This document shows positions 43,429 through 50,620 of a DNA stretch of 64,000 bases, piece after piece. The number at the start of each line of letters is the position of its first letter. The first letter of the stretch is position 1. The stretch spans positions 62,001-126,000 of the forward strand of contig ONMA01000010.1 in NCBI GenBank assembly GCA_900318815.1, written 5' to 3'. The notes below the pieces were generated by a model. The model saw only the letters and a list, made by a program, of their open reading frames with translations, was not told where the DNA came from and ran no database searches. The DNA is from an uncultured Prevotellaceae bacterium (GTDB lineage: Bacteria; Bacteroidota; Bacteroidia; Bacteroidales; Bacteroidaceae). The position numbers and the translations under genes were made by a program.

Positions 43429-44562
43429 ATGAAGAGAATTTTTATCATGTTGATGGCAGTTGCTGCCCTGCTAAGTGCCTGCGGGGGAAAGTCTTCCCAA
43501 GCACCTACAAAGGAGGGGGTGTCTGATGACAAGAAGCCTTTAACGGAGGACACACAGGTAAGCATTGTGCCCCGCTACGCCACGGGCTTCACCGTGAGGG
43601 ACTCGGCCGATGTGCGTATGGTTGATGTCGACGGGAAGTATCACTTTGCCTTGGTGAAGGCCGACGAGACCGCAGTACCCACGGGCTATACCAAGGTGCG
43701 CGTACCTATCAAGGGAACCATCTGCATGACCTCCCTGCAACTCTCCAATTTTACTGCACTCGATGCTCTCGACTATGTGAAGGGCATCACGGGTACGAAG
43801 AACCTGTTTAATGAGGACGTACTGGCACGCACCAAGGACGGACGCATGGTGAAGATAGGCATGGAGGGCAACTTCGATATGGAACTGATTCTGGCGGCCA
43901 ACCCGGATGTGATTTTCATCTCGCCGTCGAAGCGCGGAGGCTATGATGTCATCAAGGATACGGGCATCACGCTCGTGCCTCATCTGGGCTATAAGGAGCT
44001 GGATCCGCTGGGACAGGCCGAGTGGCTGAAGTTCGTGGCTATGTTCATCGGCAAGGAGAAGGAGGCCAACGAGGTGTTTGCCGGCATTGAGCAACGCTAC
44101 AACGAACTGAAGACGCTGGCACAGCAGGCGGAGCGACGCCCCACGGTGACGAGTGGCGAGATGCACTACGGCACGTGGCATGCCGTGGGAGGTAAGAACT
44201 ACTTGGCGCAGATATTCCGCGATGCGGGTGCCGACTATGTGATTGACGATGACGAGACCTCGGGCGAGAACCTGGAGTTTGAGAAGATGTATGCCCTCTC
44301 GGCCAACGCCGATTACTGGCGCATCCTGAACAGCTATCCGGGTGACTTCAGCTATGAGGCACTGAAGGCATCGGAGCCGCGCAACGCTATGTTGAAGTCA
44401 TTTCGCGAGAAGAAGGTCATCTACTGCAACATGAAGCACGTGCCCTATTACGAGAAGTCGCCCGTGATGCCCGATGTGCTGCTTAAGGACTTCGTGGCCA
44501 TCTTCCACCCGGAACTGGTGGAGGCCGACTATCAGCCTACTTTCTATCAACTGCTGAAGTAG
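43429..44562 (+). CDS. BtuF/FepB-type ABC substrate-binding lipoprotein
   Basis: 377 residues from ATG 43429 (SD AAAGGA). The lipobox LLSAC places the lipid-modified Cys at residue 18. The two-lobed periplasmic-binding fold of class III is recognisable from NPDVIFISPSKRG (about 165) and GKNYLAQIFRDAGADY (about 255). The family carries corrinoids, haem or siderophores; the adjoining cobalamin genes favour a corrinoid or related tetrapyrrole. Residues 21-34 (SSQAPTKEGVSDD) just behind the lipid anchor come from a decayed A1 repeat. The permease follows after 173 bp of A2 repeats. No ATPase gene is present in the cluster. Confidence 0.8.
   Translation: MKRIFIMLMAVAALLSACGGKSSQAPTKEGVSDDKKPLTEDTQVSIVPRYATGFTVRDSADVRMVDVDGKYHFALVKADETAVPTGYTKVRVPIKGTICMTSLQLSNFTALDALDYVKGITGTKNLFNEDVLARTKDGRMVKIGMEGNFDMELILAANPDVIFISPSKRGGYDVIKDTGITLVPHLGYKELDPLGQAEWLKFVAMFIGKEKEANEVFAGIEQRYNELKTLAQQAERRPTVTSGEMHYGTWHAVGGKNYLAQIFRDAGADYVIDDDETSGENLEFEKMYALSANADYWRILNSYPGDFSYEALKASEPRNAMLKSFREKKVIYCNMKHVPYYEKSPVMPDVLLKDFVAIFHPELVEADYQPTFYQLLK
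43490..43532 (+). repeat. Decayed A1 repeat unit inside the lipoprotein gene
   Basis: It matches the intact A1 unit at 37 of 43 positions; for example CAAAGGAGGGGGTGTCTGAT against CAAAGGAGGGGATGTCTGAT. Two stem pairs of the hairpin are broken while the reading frame is open, so it persists as protein-coding sequence. Confidence 0.7.
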
Positions 44563-44570
44563 TAAAAAAA

Positions 44571-44830
44571 AAGCCTACCCAAGCCCTCCCAAAGGGAGGG
44601 ATGTTTAGATAGATAAAAAACATAGAAAGCCCACCCAAGCCCTCCCAAAGGGAGGGATGTTTAGATAGATAAAAAACATAGAAAGCCCACCCAAGCCCTC
44701 CCAAAGGGAGGGATGTTTAAATAGATAATGCAAGAATGAAGAAAACGCAAAGTAATCATGTAACCAAACATCCCCTCCTTTGGAGGGGCTTGGGGAGGCT
44801 TTCTGGCTTGGGGAGGCTTTCTGGCTTTTT
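44571..44830 (+). repeat. Composite repeat 3: A2-A2-A2-spacer-A1-partial units
   Basis: Three A2 units (44571-44615, 44627-44671, 44683-44726) start 8 bp after the binding-protein stop. They are followed by a spacer with the permease ATG (44736), A1 (44759-44801), and two partial GGCTTGGGGAGGCTTTCT units. The A1 part is translated as the permease N-terminus. Confidence 0.85.
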
Positions 44831-45845
44831 CGGCTGGCTGCTGCTATTCCTGCTGCTCCTGGTGCTTTTGGTGGTGAACCTGCTTATTGGGACGGTGCGC
44901 ATCCCCGTCGACAGCGTGTGCCTTATTTTGATGGGCGATGGCTCGCAGCCGGAAATCTGGAGTAACATCGTAATTTCAAGCAGACTGCCGCAGGCACTTA
45001 CTGCTGTGGTGGCAGGGGCTGGACTGGCCGTGAGCGGCCTGCAGATGCAGACCGTGTTCCGCAATCCGCTGGCAGGCCCGTCGGTGCTGGGCATCTCCAA
45101 CGGTGCGTCGTTGGGCGTGGCTTTCGTCGTGTTGCTGTCAGGACAATTAGGGGGCGTGGCACTGAGCCGTCTGGGTTACTTAGGCGATGCGGCCATCTCC
45201 GTGGCGGCTATCGTCGGTTCGATGGCGGTGATGACGCTCATCATGTGGGTGTCGCAGAAGGTGAGGGGTAATGTGACGCTGCTCATCATCGGCGTGATGA
45301 TAGGCTATTTAGCCAACGCCATCATCGGTGTGCTGAAGTTCCTGAGTCCCGAAGAGGACGTGAAGTCGTTCGTGGTATGGGGTCTTGGTTCGTTCTCGCG
45401 CGTTTCAGGCGACCAGATGGTACTCTTTGTGGTGCTTATGTGCATGCTCATCCCGCTCAGTTTCCTGCTGGTGAAGTCCATGAACCTGTTGCTTCTTGGC
45501 GACCGCTATGCCAGCAACCTGGGACTTAACGTAGGTCGTGCCCGACTGCTCATCATCTTTTCCTCGGGCATTCTCGTGGCCATTGTCACGGCCTATTGCG
45601 GTCCCATCATGTTCATCGGTTTGGCGGTGCCCCATCTGGCACGCGCCATCTTCCGCACCAGCGACCACCGTGTGCTCATGCCCGGTACGGCTGTCTGTGG
45701 TGCCATCCTCGCCTTAGTGTGCAACCTCATTGCCCGCATGCCAGGTTTCGAGGGGGCTTTGCCCGTGAACAGTGTGACGGCACTGGTGGGTGCTCCCGTC
45801 ATTGCCACGGTGCTGTTCAGAAGGAGAGTGAGGAGTGAGGAATGA
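44736..45845 (+). CDS. FecCD/BtuC-type ABC permease with repeat-derived N-terminus
   Basis: 369 residues. From about residue 30 it is a normal permease with 8-10 membrane helices and the family signatures GISNGASLGVAFVVL, VLKFLSPEEDVKSFV and GLAVPHLARAIF. Residues 1-22 (MKKTQSNHVTK then HPLLWRGLGRL) and the following partial units come from composite repeat 3. Apart from a possible TTG inside the repeat, no other start lies between it and the first helix, so translation depends on the repeat. It works with the binding lipoprotein upstream. The ATPase must be encoded elsewhere. The stop runs directly into another composite repeat. Confidence 0.85.
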   Translation: MKKTQSNHVTKHPLLWRGLGRLSGLGRLSGFFGWLLLFLLLLVLLVVNLLIGTVRIPVDSVCLILMGDGSQPEIWSNIVISSRLPQALTAVVAGAGLAVSGLQMQTVFRNPLAGPSVLGISNGASLGVAFVVLLSGQLGGVALSRLGYLGDAAISVAAIVGSMAVMTLIMWVSQKVRGNVTLLIIGVMIGYLANAIIGVLKFLSPEEDVKSFVVWGLGSFSRVSGDQMVLFVVLMCMLIPLSFLLVKSMNLLLLGDRYASNLGLNVGRARLLIIFSSGILVAIVTAYCGPIMFIGLAVPHLARAIFRTSDHRVLMPGTAVCGAILALVCNLIARMPGFEGALPVNSVTALVGAPVIATVLFRRRVRSEE

Positions 45846-46199
45846 AAGCCTACCCAAGTAAAAAGCCTACCCAAGCCCTCCCAAAGGGAGGGATGTTTAG
45901 ATAGATGAAAAACGGGAAAAGCCTACCCAAGCCCTCCCAAAGGGAGGGATGTTTAGATTGATGAAAACGGGAAAAGCCTACCCAAGCCCTCCCAAAGGGA
46001 GGGATGTTTAGATAGATAATGCTGATTATTTAGTCATAAATCATTCATCAGATTATGTAACCAAACATCCCCTCCTTTGGAGGGGCTTGGGGAGGCTTTG
46101 AAGGGGCTGGGGAGGCTTTGAGGGGCTTGGGGAGGCTTTGAAGGGGCTGGGGAGGCTTTGAGGGGCTTGGGGAGGCTTTGAAGGGTTTGGGGAGGCTTT
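45846..46199 (+). repeat. Composite repeat 4 with a 20-bp tandem array
   Basis: One partial and three full A2 units (45863-45905, 45918-45960, 45973-46018), a spacer without an extended frame, and A1 (46055-46099). Overlapping the end of A1 are six 20-bp units alternating AGGGGCTTGGGGAGGCTTTG and AAGGGGCTGGGGAGGCTTTG (46081-46200). It fills the whole 350-bp space between two convergent genes and reaches the last codon of cbiJ-cbiD. Confidence 0.85.
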
Positions 46200-48169
46200 T
46201 ATGTATATACTTTTCCATTGTCGTCGATGAGCAGGATGGTGAGTTCGCCGTCAGGCAGGAGGGGTTGGCAGTGGCGGGTGCAATGACGGATGACTACCTG
46301 TGCAAAACGTTGCAAGGCGTCTTTTGGCAGAAGCTCCCAAAGCTCGCGTGCCAAGGTCAAACCACTGATGTCTACGTCGCAACCAGCCTCTTGCAAAATT
46401 TCGCGGATAAACTCCTTGTTCATCACGGCTTTCCGGCTGTGCGTGTCAAGCTGTCCTTCGGCCAGTTTGACTGCTTTGCCCAGCATCACGCCCAGCGTCA
46501 CTTGGCTGATGTGCAACTCATGGGCAATCTTCAGTGTCTCGCCGATATAGTTGCCATATTCCACGAAAGCCTGACGTGGCAGGTCTGGATAGAGTGCCTT
46601 GACGAAACGCTCGCTCTTGGCACCGCTGTTGATGACCACGCGGCGAGTGCCGCTTGCCGCTGCAACCTGCATGCACTTACGGATGGAGTCGACAAAGGCT
46701 TCTTCGCTGAAAGGTTTGATGATTCCGCTGACACCAATGATGGAGATTCCTCCCGTGATGCCTAAGCGGGGGTTGAAGGTGCGCCGTGCTATCTCCTCGC
46801 CTTGGGGCACGGAGATGGTGATGGTGAGGGGTGAAGCCGTCCCAAGCCAAATAGCCTCCCCAAGCCCCTCCGAAGGAGGGGATGTTTGGTTAGACAAAGC
46901 ATCGGAAACGATAGAGCGTAGGATTCGAGCCAAATTCTGGCGAATCATCTCGCGCGGGCCTTTGTTGATGGCCGGCTCACCTGGCGGGTAGTCGAAGCCT
47001 GGCAGTGTGAAAGTACCCACACCTTGGCCACCAATAATGACAATAGCCTCCCCAAGCCAAATAGCCTCCCCAAGCCCCTCCAAAGCCTCCCCAAGCCCCT
47101 CCAAAGGAGGGGATGTCTGTTTAGATATCTCCGTTGCTTTGTCTAACCAAACACCCCCTCCTTTGGAGGGGCTTGGGGAGGCTTTTTGGCTTGGGGAGGC
47201 TTTTTGGCTTGGGGAGGCTTTCACCCTAATCTCCACCCCATTAGTCACGTCGGGGTCATCGCCACTCTCTTTGATGACGTAGGCGTAGTCGTCGCCATAA
47301 CCTACGCTGACGGGAATCTGCTCGCCATTGGGCAACGTCACTTCTACCTCTGCGGGAGTCTCGTTCTTGAGCAGTCGGAGGGTGGCTGCGATGGCAGCCG
47401 CCGTGGCACAGGTGCCGGTGGTCAGTCCGCTTTTTAGGGGATAGAACTCGGGCAACAGCTTTTCTACCATGCGGCGCAGGCCGTGCTCGCCATTCACGCA
47501 ATGGAAGATGCAGGGCGTGGCCGGACGCTCTATCACGTAGATCTTCATCCCCTTTGCCTCGGCTGCCTTCACCTTCTCTTCGTAGCCGCCTGAGAGACCG
47601 CTCTCTTTCAGCAGGATGGCGTCGGCCTCGGTGCTGATGGTGCTGCCGTCCTCGTAGAAGCAGAGCTGGTCGTCGGTGGCTCCCTGTTCGTGGGCCTGTC
47701 GGATGCTGCTCTCGCGTTGCAGGATGCGGTAGATGACTCTCACGCCCCTTGCTTCAAGAGGTTTCAGTTGGCTGATGCTCTGCACGCCCGTCGTGGCCAA
47801 GAGGGTGTGGCAGTCAATCTTCCTGATGGCATCGGCATAGTCCTTGCACAGTATCAGATGGTTAGTGCGCTGGGGGAAGATGCGCTCGAAGCGAATGGCA
47901 GGCAAATGCAATGCCTCGGCCACGCTTGCCACCGTCTGGTGCAGTTGTGTAGCAAAGGGATGGGCGGCATCCACGATAAGTCGAATGCCGTGCCGGGTGC
48001 AGAACGCCCTCATAGCCTCGCCATCCATAGCACCGTCTACGCGCATGCCGTGGTGCAGCGTCACGTCCTGTTCGCCCGTCTTCGTGCTATAGAAGAAAGG
48101 CTTGCCCGCCTCCTCCAGTTCCTTGATGGCCTTTCGTCCTTCTGTTGTCCCGCCGAATACCAGTATCAT
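46199..48169 (-). CDS. cbiJD: CbiJ-CbiD fusion with two repeat-encoded insertions
   Basis: 656 residues. Residues 1-245 are precorrin-6A reductase (CbiJ/CobK: LVFGGTTEGRKAIKEL, VDAAHPFATQLH). Residues about 248-656 are cobalt-precorrin-5B C1-methyltransferase (CbiD: SGLTTGTCATAAAIAA, GGQGVGTFTLPGFDYP, GEPAINKGPREMI, INSGAKSERFV, GVMLGKAVKLAEGQLDTHS). Two loops are enlarged by A1 sequence: residues about 315-375 (SPSKGGGVW, PPLEGLGEAL, AIWLGEA) and 425-444 (TSPPSEGLGEAIWLG). Both insertions keep the frame and fall between strands, where other CbiD proteins have short loops. The promoter TACCTTTG lies at 48213. The gene converges on the ABC permease. Confidence 0.9.
   Translation of the reverse strand: MILVFGGTTEGRKAIKELEEAGKPFFYSTKTGEQDVTLHHGMRVDGAMDGEAMRAFCTRHGIRLIVDAAHPFATQLHQTVASVAEALHLPAIRFERIFPQRTNHLILCKDYADAIRKIDCHTLLATTGVQSISQLKPLEARGVRVIYRILQRESSIRQAHEQGATDDQLCFYEDGSTISTEADAILLKESGLSGGYEEKVKAAEAKGMKIYVIERPATPCIFHCVNGEHGLRRMVEKLLPEFYPLKSGLTTGTCATAAAIAATLRLLKNETPAEVEVTLPNGEQIPVSVGYGDDYAYVIKESGDDPDVTNGVEIRVKASPSQKASPSQKASPSPSKGGGVWLDKATEISKQTSPPLEGLGEALEGLGEAIWLGEAIVIIGGQGVGTFTLPGFDYPPGEPAINKGPREMIRQNLARILRSIVSDALSNQTSPPSEGLGEAIWLGTASPLTITISVPQGEEIARRTFNPRLGITGGISIIGVSGIIKPFSEEAFVDSIRKCMQVAAASGTRRVVINSGAKSERFVKALYPDLPRQAFVEYGNYIGETLKIAHELHISQVTLGVMLGKAVKLAEGQLDTHSRKAVMNKEFIREILQEAGCDVDISGLTLARELWELLPKDALQRFAQVVIRHCTRHCQPLLPDGELTILLIDDNGKVYT
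46838..46894 (-). repeat. A1 insertion 2 within the CbiD part
   Basis: A partial GCCGTCCCAAGCC unit and one A1 (46852-46894) with loop GAA instead of AAA and its 7-bp stem intact. It encodes QTSPPSEGLGEAIWLG in frame. Confidence 0.8.
47041..47222 (-). repeat. A1 insertion 1 within the CbiD part: an inverted pair
   Basis: Forward A1 units (47041-47118) face a reversed A1 with partial units (47148-47222), separated by a short spacer containing TTTAGATATCTCCGTT. The pair could fold into one long hairpin of roughly 180 nt inside the coding region. All of it is translated in frame. Confidence 0.85.
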
Positions 48170-48209
48170 AATATATAGAGTAGAGAAATATCCCCCCTTC
48201 CGAGGAGGA

Positions 48210-49355
48210 CTACAAAGGTAAGTGCTTCAGCCAGATGTTAAAGAAACGGTCGTAAACCATATAGCCGTTGGCATCGTGGTAGACCAAGTCCTTGTCCTCT
48301 AAGAGCGTGAGTGCCGTCTTCACACTGCTGGGACTTGGCAACTCGTATTTCTGTAGAAACTCGCTGCTCTGCGGACTCCTGACGATGTCGGCCTTGGCAA
48401 TGGCTTTCAGTAACGAGAGCTGGTTGTCGGTAAGGAACTGGACTAATGTCTCATATTGCATGCTGCCCCTGCTGACGATATGATGGATGGCATCGTTGAC
48501 CTGTTGCTCACTGACCACCTGCTTCTCCGTTTCGTAGAGTCTGTTCAGAACCTGCTGGATGTTCTGGGTGATTCCATTGAAACGCTGGTAGATGGCATGA
48601 AATACTTCAGAAGACAGACTTCCTTTCTTTGCCTCGAAGAATCTGCGGGCAAAGTCGTAATAGACTTCCTCGTGTAAAGGATTCAGCCCCATCGGTGAAG
48701 TACTCTGGTAGAACGGCCTTTCCGGCGAGTTGAACATCTGGGTCATCAGATGCAGTTTGCTGCCGGAGAAGATGAAGTTCACGTTGGGGGTAAACTGAAT
48801 GTATGAGCGTAGCAGGGCTTCCGTCCCGCTTTCCGGATAACAGGTAATCTGCTGAAATTCGTCAATGGCAATGTAGACATGTTGTCTGCTTTGGTTCAGA
48901 TAATTGAAGATCGTTCTTAATGTGGTTTCCGACTGTGTCGGCTCGATACTGATGGAGGCAGTTGGCATACCTGTATAAGGATCAGCGCTGAGTACTGGCC
49001 TCCAAGAACTGAAGAATTCCATCAGACGCTTCAAGGCCTGACGCTCTGTACTCAGTACGTGCTGGACTATGGCAGTGCCAAGCAATTGTACGAAATCGTG
49101 TAAGTTCTTGGTGGCAAAGATGTCGAGATAGATGCAGATTACCTCCTTGTCTGTTGCCGATAAATGATAGAAAGCGTTGTTTATAAGACCAGTTTTCCCT
49201 ATTCTGCGGGGCGAAATAAGTGTCGTATTTCGCCCATTCTGCAGGTTGGATATCAGTTCTTCGGTCTCTTCTATGCGGTCACAGAAGTAATCTGGGCTGA
49301 CGTATTCGGCCAGTAAAAAGGGGTTTCTGGGTTTGAGTGTTTTCTTTTTTGCCAT
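48210..49355 (-). CDS. STAND-like AAA ATPase (archaeal-ATPase/AAA_14 type)
   Basis: 381 residues from ATG 49355 (MAKKKTLKPRNPFLLAEYVS); an upstream ATG adds 11 residues. The P-loop SPRRIGKTGL lies near residue 47 and the Walker B YIAIDEFQQI near 160. FIFSGSKLHLM is the sensor-1 region, and a winged-helix C-terminal part contains QLSLLKAIAKADIV. This is the widespread Bacteroidales NPFLxxxYVSPxYFCDRxxE family, whose role is unknown. It ends at 48210, where the promoter of cbiJ-cbiD overlaps its stop codon. It has its own promoter at 49432. Confidence 0.8.
   Translation of the reverse strand: MAKKKTLKPRNPFLLAEYVSPDYFCDRIEETEELISNLQNGRNTTLISPRRIGKTGLINNAFYHLSATDKEVICIYLDIFATKNLHDFVQLLGTAIVQHVLSTERQALKRLMEFFSSWRPVLSADPYTGMPTASISIEPTQSETTLRTIFNYLNQSRQHVYIAIDEFQQITCYPESGTEALLRSYIQFTPNVNFIFSGSKLHLMTQMFNSPERPFYQSTSPMGLNPLHEEVYYDFARRFFEAKKGSLSSEVFHAIYQRFNGITQNIQQVLNRLYETEKQVVSEQQVNDAIHHIVSRGSMQYETLVQFLTDNQLSLLKAIAKADIVRSPQSSEFLQKYELPSPSSVKTALTLLEDKDLVYHDANGYMVYDRFFNIWLKHLPL
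48213..48220 (-). promoter_or_regulatory. -7 element TACCTTTG of cbiJ-cbiD
   Basis: CTTACCTTTGTAGTCC on the minus strand is inside the last codons of the ATPase gene and about 44 bp upstream of ATG 48169. Confidence 0.6.
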
Positions 49356-49431
49356 ATCGTACTGTATTGTTTTTGTTGATGCCATCACGTCAATTCCGTC
49401 ACGTAAAATCCGTCACGTAAATTCGGTGATG

Positions 49432-49439
49432 CAAAGGTA
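49432..49439 (-). promoter_or_regulatory. -7 element TACCTTTG before the AAA ATPase, with leader repeats
   Basis: TTACCTTTGCATCACC on the minus strand precedes a leader containing CCGTCACGTAAA twice and a CGTCAATT variant (49385-49425, plus-strand reading). These short direct repeats could be a regulator site. Confidence 0.6.
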
Positions 49440-49502
49440 ATTATTTTTTCTGAGACGGAGAAAAAAGTAGACGGTTTCTTCTCTTTTTCAACTATTTTTA
49501 TG

Positions 49503-49510
49503 TAATTTTG
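49503..49510 (+). promoter_or_regulatory. -7 element TAATTTTG before the barrel protein at 49556
   Basis: ATGTAATTTTGCCCGCG stands about 45 bp upstream of the ATG and fits TAnnTTTG. Confidence 0.6.
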
Positions 49511-49555
49511 CCCGCGCATTCAACAAAGAGTGCATGATATATTTGCTCAAATAGT

Positions 49556-50206
49556 ATGAAGAAATCAATCGTTTTGATGTTGTTGGCCACTCTGGCGGTG
49601 GGAACAACAGTGCATGCACAGCAGGCAGTACAGATGCTTGGTTTGGAAAACCAGCAGAAAAGTAAAAACACAGGGACACATCACACTCTGGCCGTGAACT
49701 TCAACCCAGGCTTCATCACCAGTAAGGTTGATACAGGCGAAAAGGAAGTGTCGTGGAGAGGGGGCATTGGCGTTTCGGCCAACTATCGTTGTATGTTTGA
49801 TTCGAATTATGGCTTTGGCCTGACTTATAATCATAGCAAGACGAGCTATGACATGAGCAATAATAGTGTTGATATAAAACTCGACTATATAGGCCCTTCC
49901 TTCGTCATGGGCGGTCAATTAGGCAATCGTTGGAGTGCCCATCTGTCGTTTGGTATCGGTGTAGCCCATTATTCAGAACACTATGAAAAGGAAATCTACT
50001 CGATATTTGTCATCAAACCCAGTAACTATGGTGTTGGTATTCAGTCTGAGGCAGGCTTTGATTATTATTTAAACAAAACTCTATCCATAGGATTAGGCAT
50101 TACGGAAGATGTCTACATATTTTCGAAATCCGATGCTCAAACCAAGGGTCAGTCAAACGGATTCTCACGTTTTGCATTAGCAGTGGGCTTAGGTATTAAT
50201 TTGTAA
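49556..50206 (+). CDS. Small outer-membrane beta-barrel protein
   Basis: 216 residues. MKKSIVLMLLATLAVGTTVHA is a signal peptide cleaved before QQAV. The mature part has eight or so amphipathic strands with alternating aromatic residues (GFGLTYNHSKTSYDM, SAHLSFGIGVAHYS, FDYYLNKTLSIGLGI) and ends in FALAVGLGINL, with the final hydrophobic residue expected of outer-membrane barrels. It is transcribed alone from its own promoter. The function is unknown; size and strand number resemble OmpX/OmpW-like or PorT-like barrels. Confidence 0.75.
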   Translation: MKKSIVLMLLATLAVGTTVHAQQAVQMLGLENQQKSKNTGTHHTLAVNFNPGFITSKVDTGEKEVSWRGGIGVSANYRCMFDSNYGFGLTYNHSKTSYDMSNNSVDIKLDYIGPSFVMGGQLGNRWSAHLSFGIGVAHYSEHYEKEIYSIFVIKPSNYGVGIQSEAGFDYYLNKTLSIGLGITEDVYIFSKSDAQTKGQSNGFSRFALAVGLGINL

Positions 50207-50294
50207 AAATGAGGGTATGTCAAAATAGGCATATTCTCATTATACTTTCTACTTTAAGGGTGATAGGTTAAAAGAGGAAGTAAGCCGGATGTGG

Positions 50295-50316
50295 CTCAAT
50301 TCTCGAGAGAATTGAG
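50295..50316. other. 10-bp hairpin in the 50.2-50.6 kb gap
   Basis: CTCAATTCTC-GA-GAGAATTGAG, with a related CTCAATTCTCTCGAGAATT at 50360-50379. The rest of the 414-bp gap 50207-50620 holds several TCACCCTT repeats (50497-50580) and one orphan TAATTTTG (50601-50608). No gene was seen. Confidence 0.5.
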
Positions 50317-50620
50317 CAGTTAGTATGCTGTTTGGCATAGGCAAAGCGGTACTTTACGCCTCAATTCTCTCGAGAATTTAAGTGCAGATAGGCATGATTT
50401 TTACTGGAAGTACCATGAATGTCGCAAGAGACGACAAAGGTGCTGATGAATCAGCCCACGCCGCTACTATAGCAGTAGCACGGAAAGCGTGATTCCTGTC
50501 ACCCTTCTGTCACCCTTGTCACCCTCGAAAAAGGGTGCAAACGCCCTGTACATCGGCATTTTGTCACCCTGTCACCCTTAAATAAGAAAATCCTTAGTAT
50601 GTAATTTTGCACTGCCAACT

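Noticed and set aside
46081-46200. Possible CRISPR array
   Set aside because: Repeat units are directly adjacent with no unique spacers, and no cas gene is present.
50595-50620. Promoter-like ATGTAATTTTGCACTG on the plus strand
   Set aside because: It points into the 3' end of the minus-strand esterase gene with no plus-strand gene behind it.
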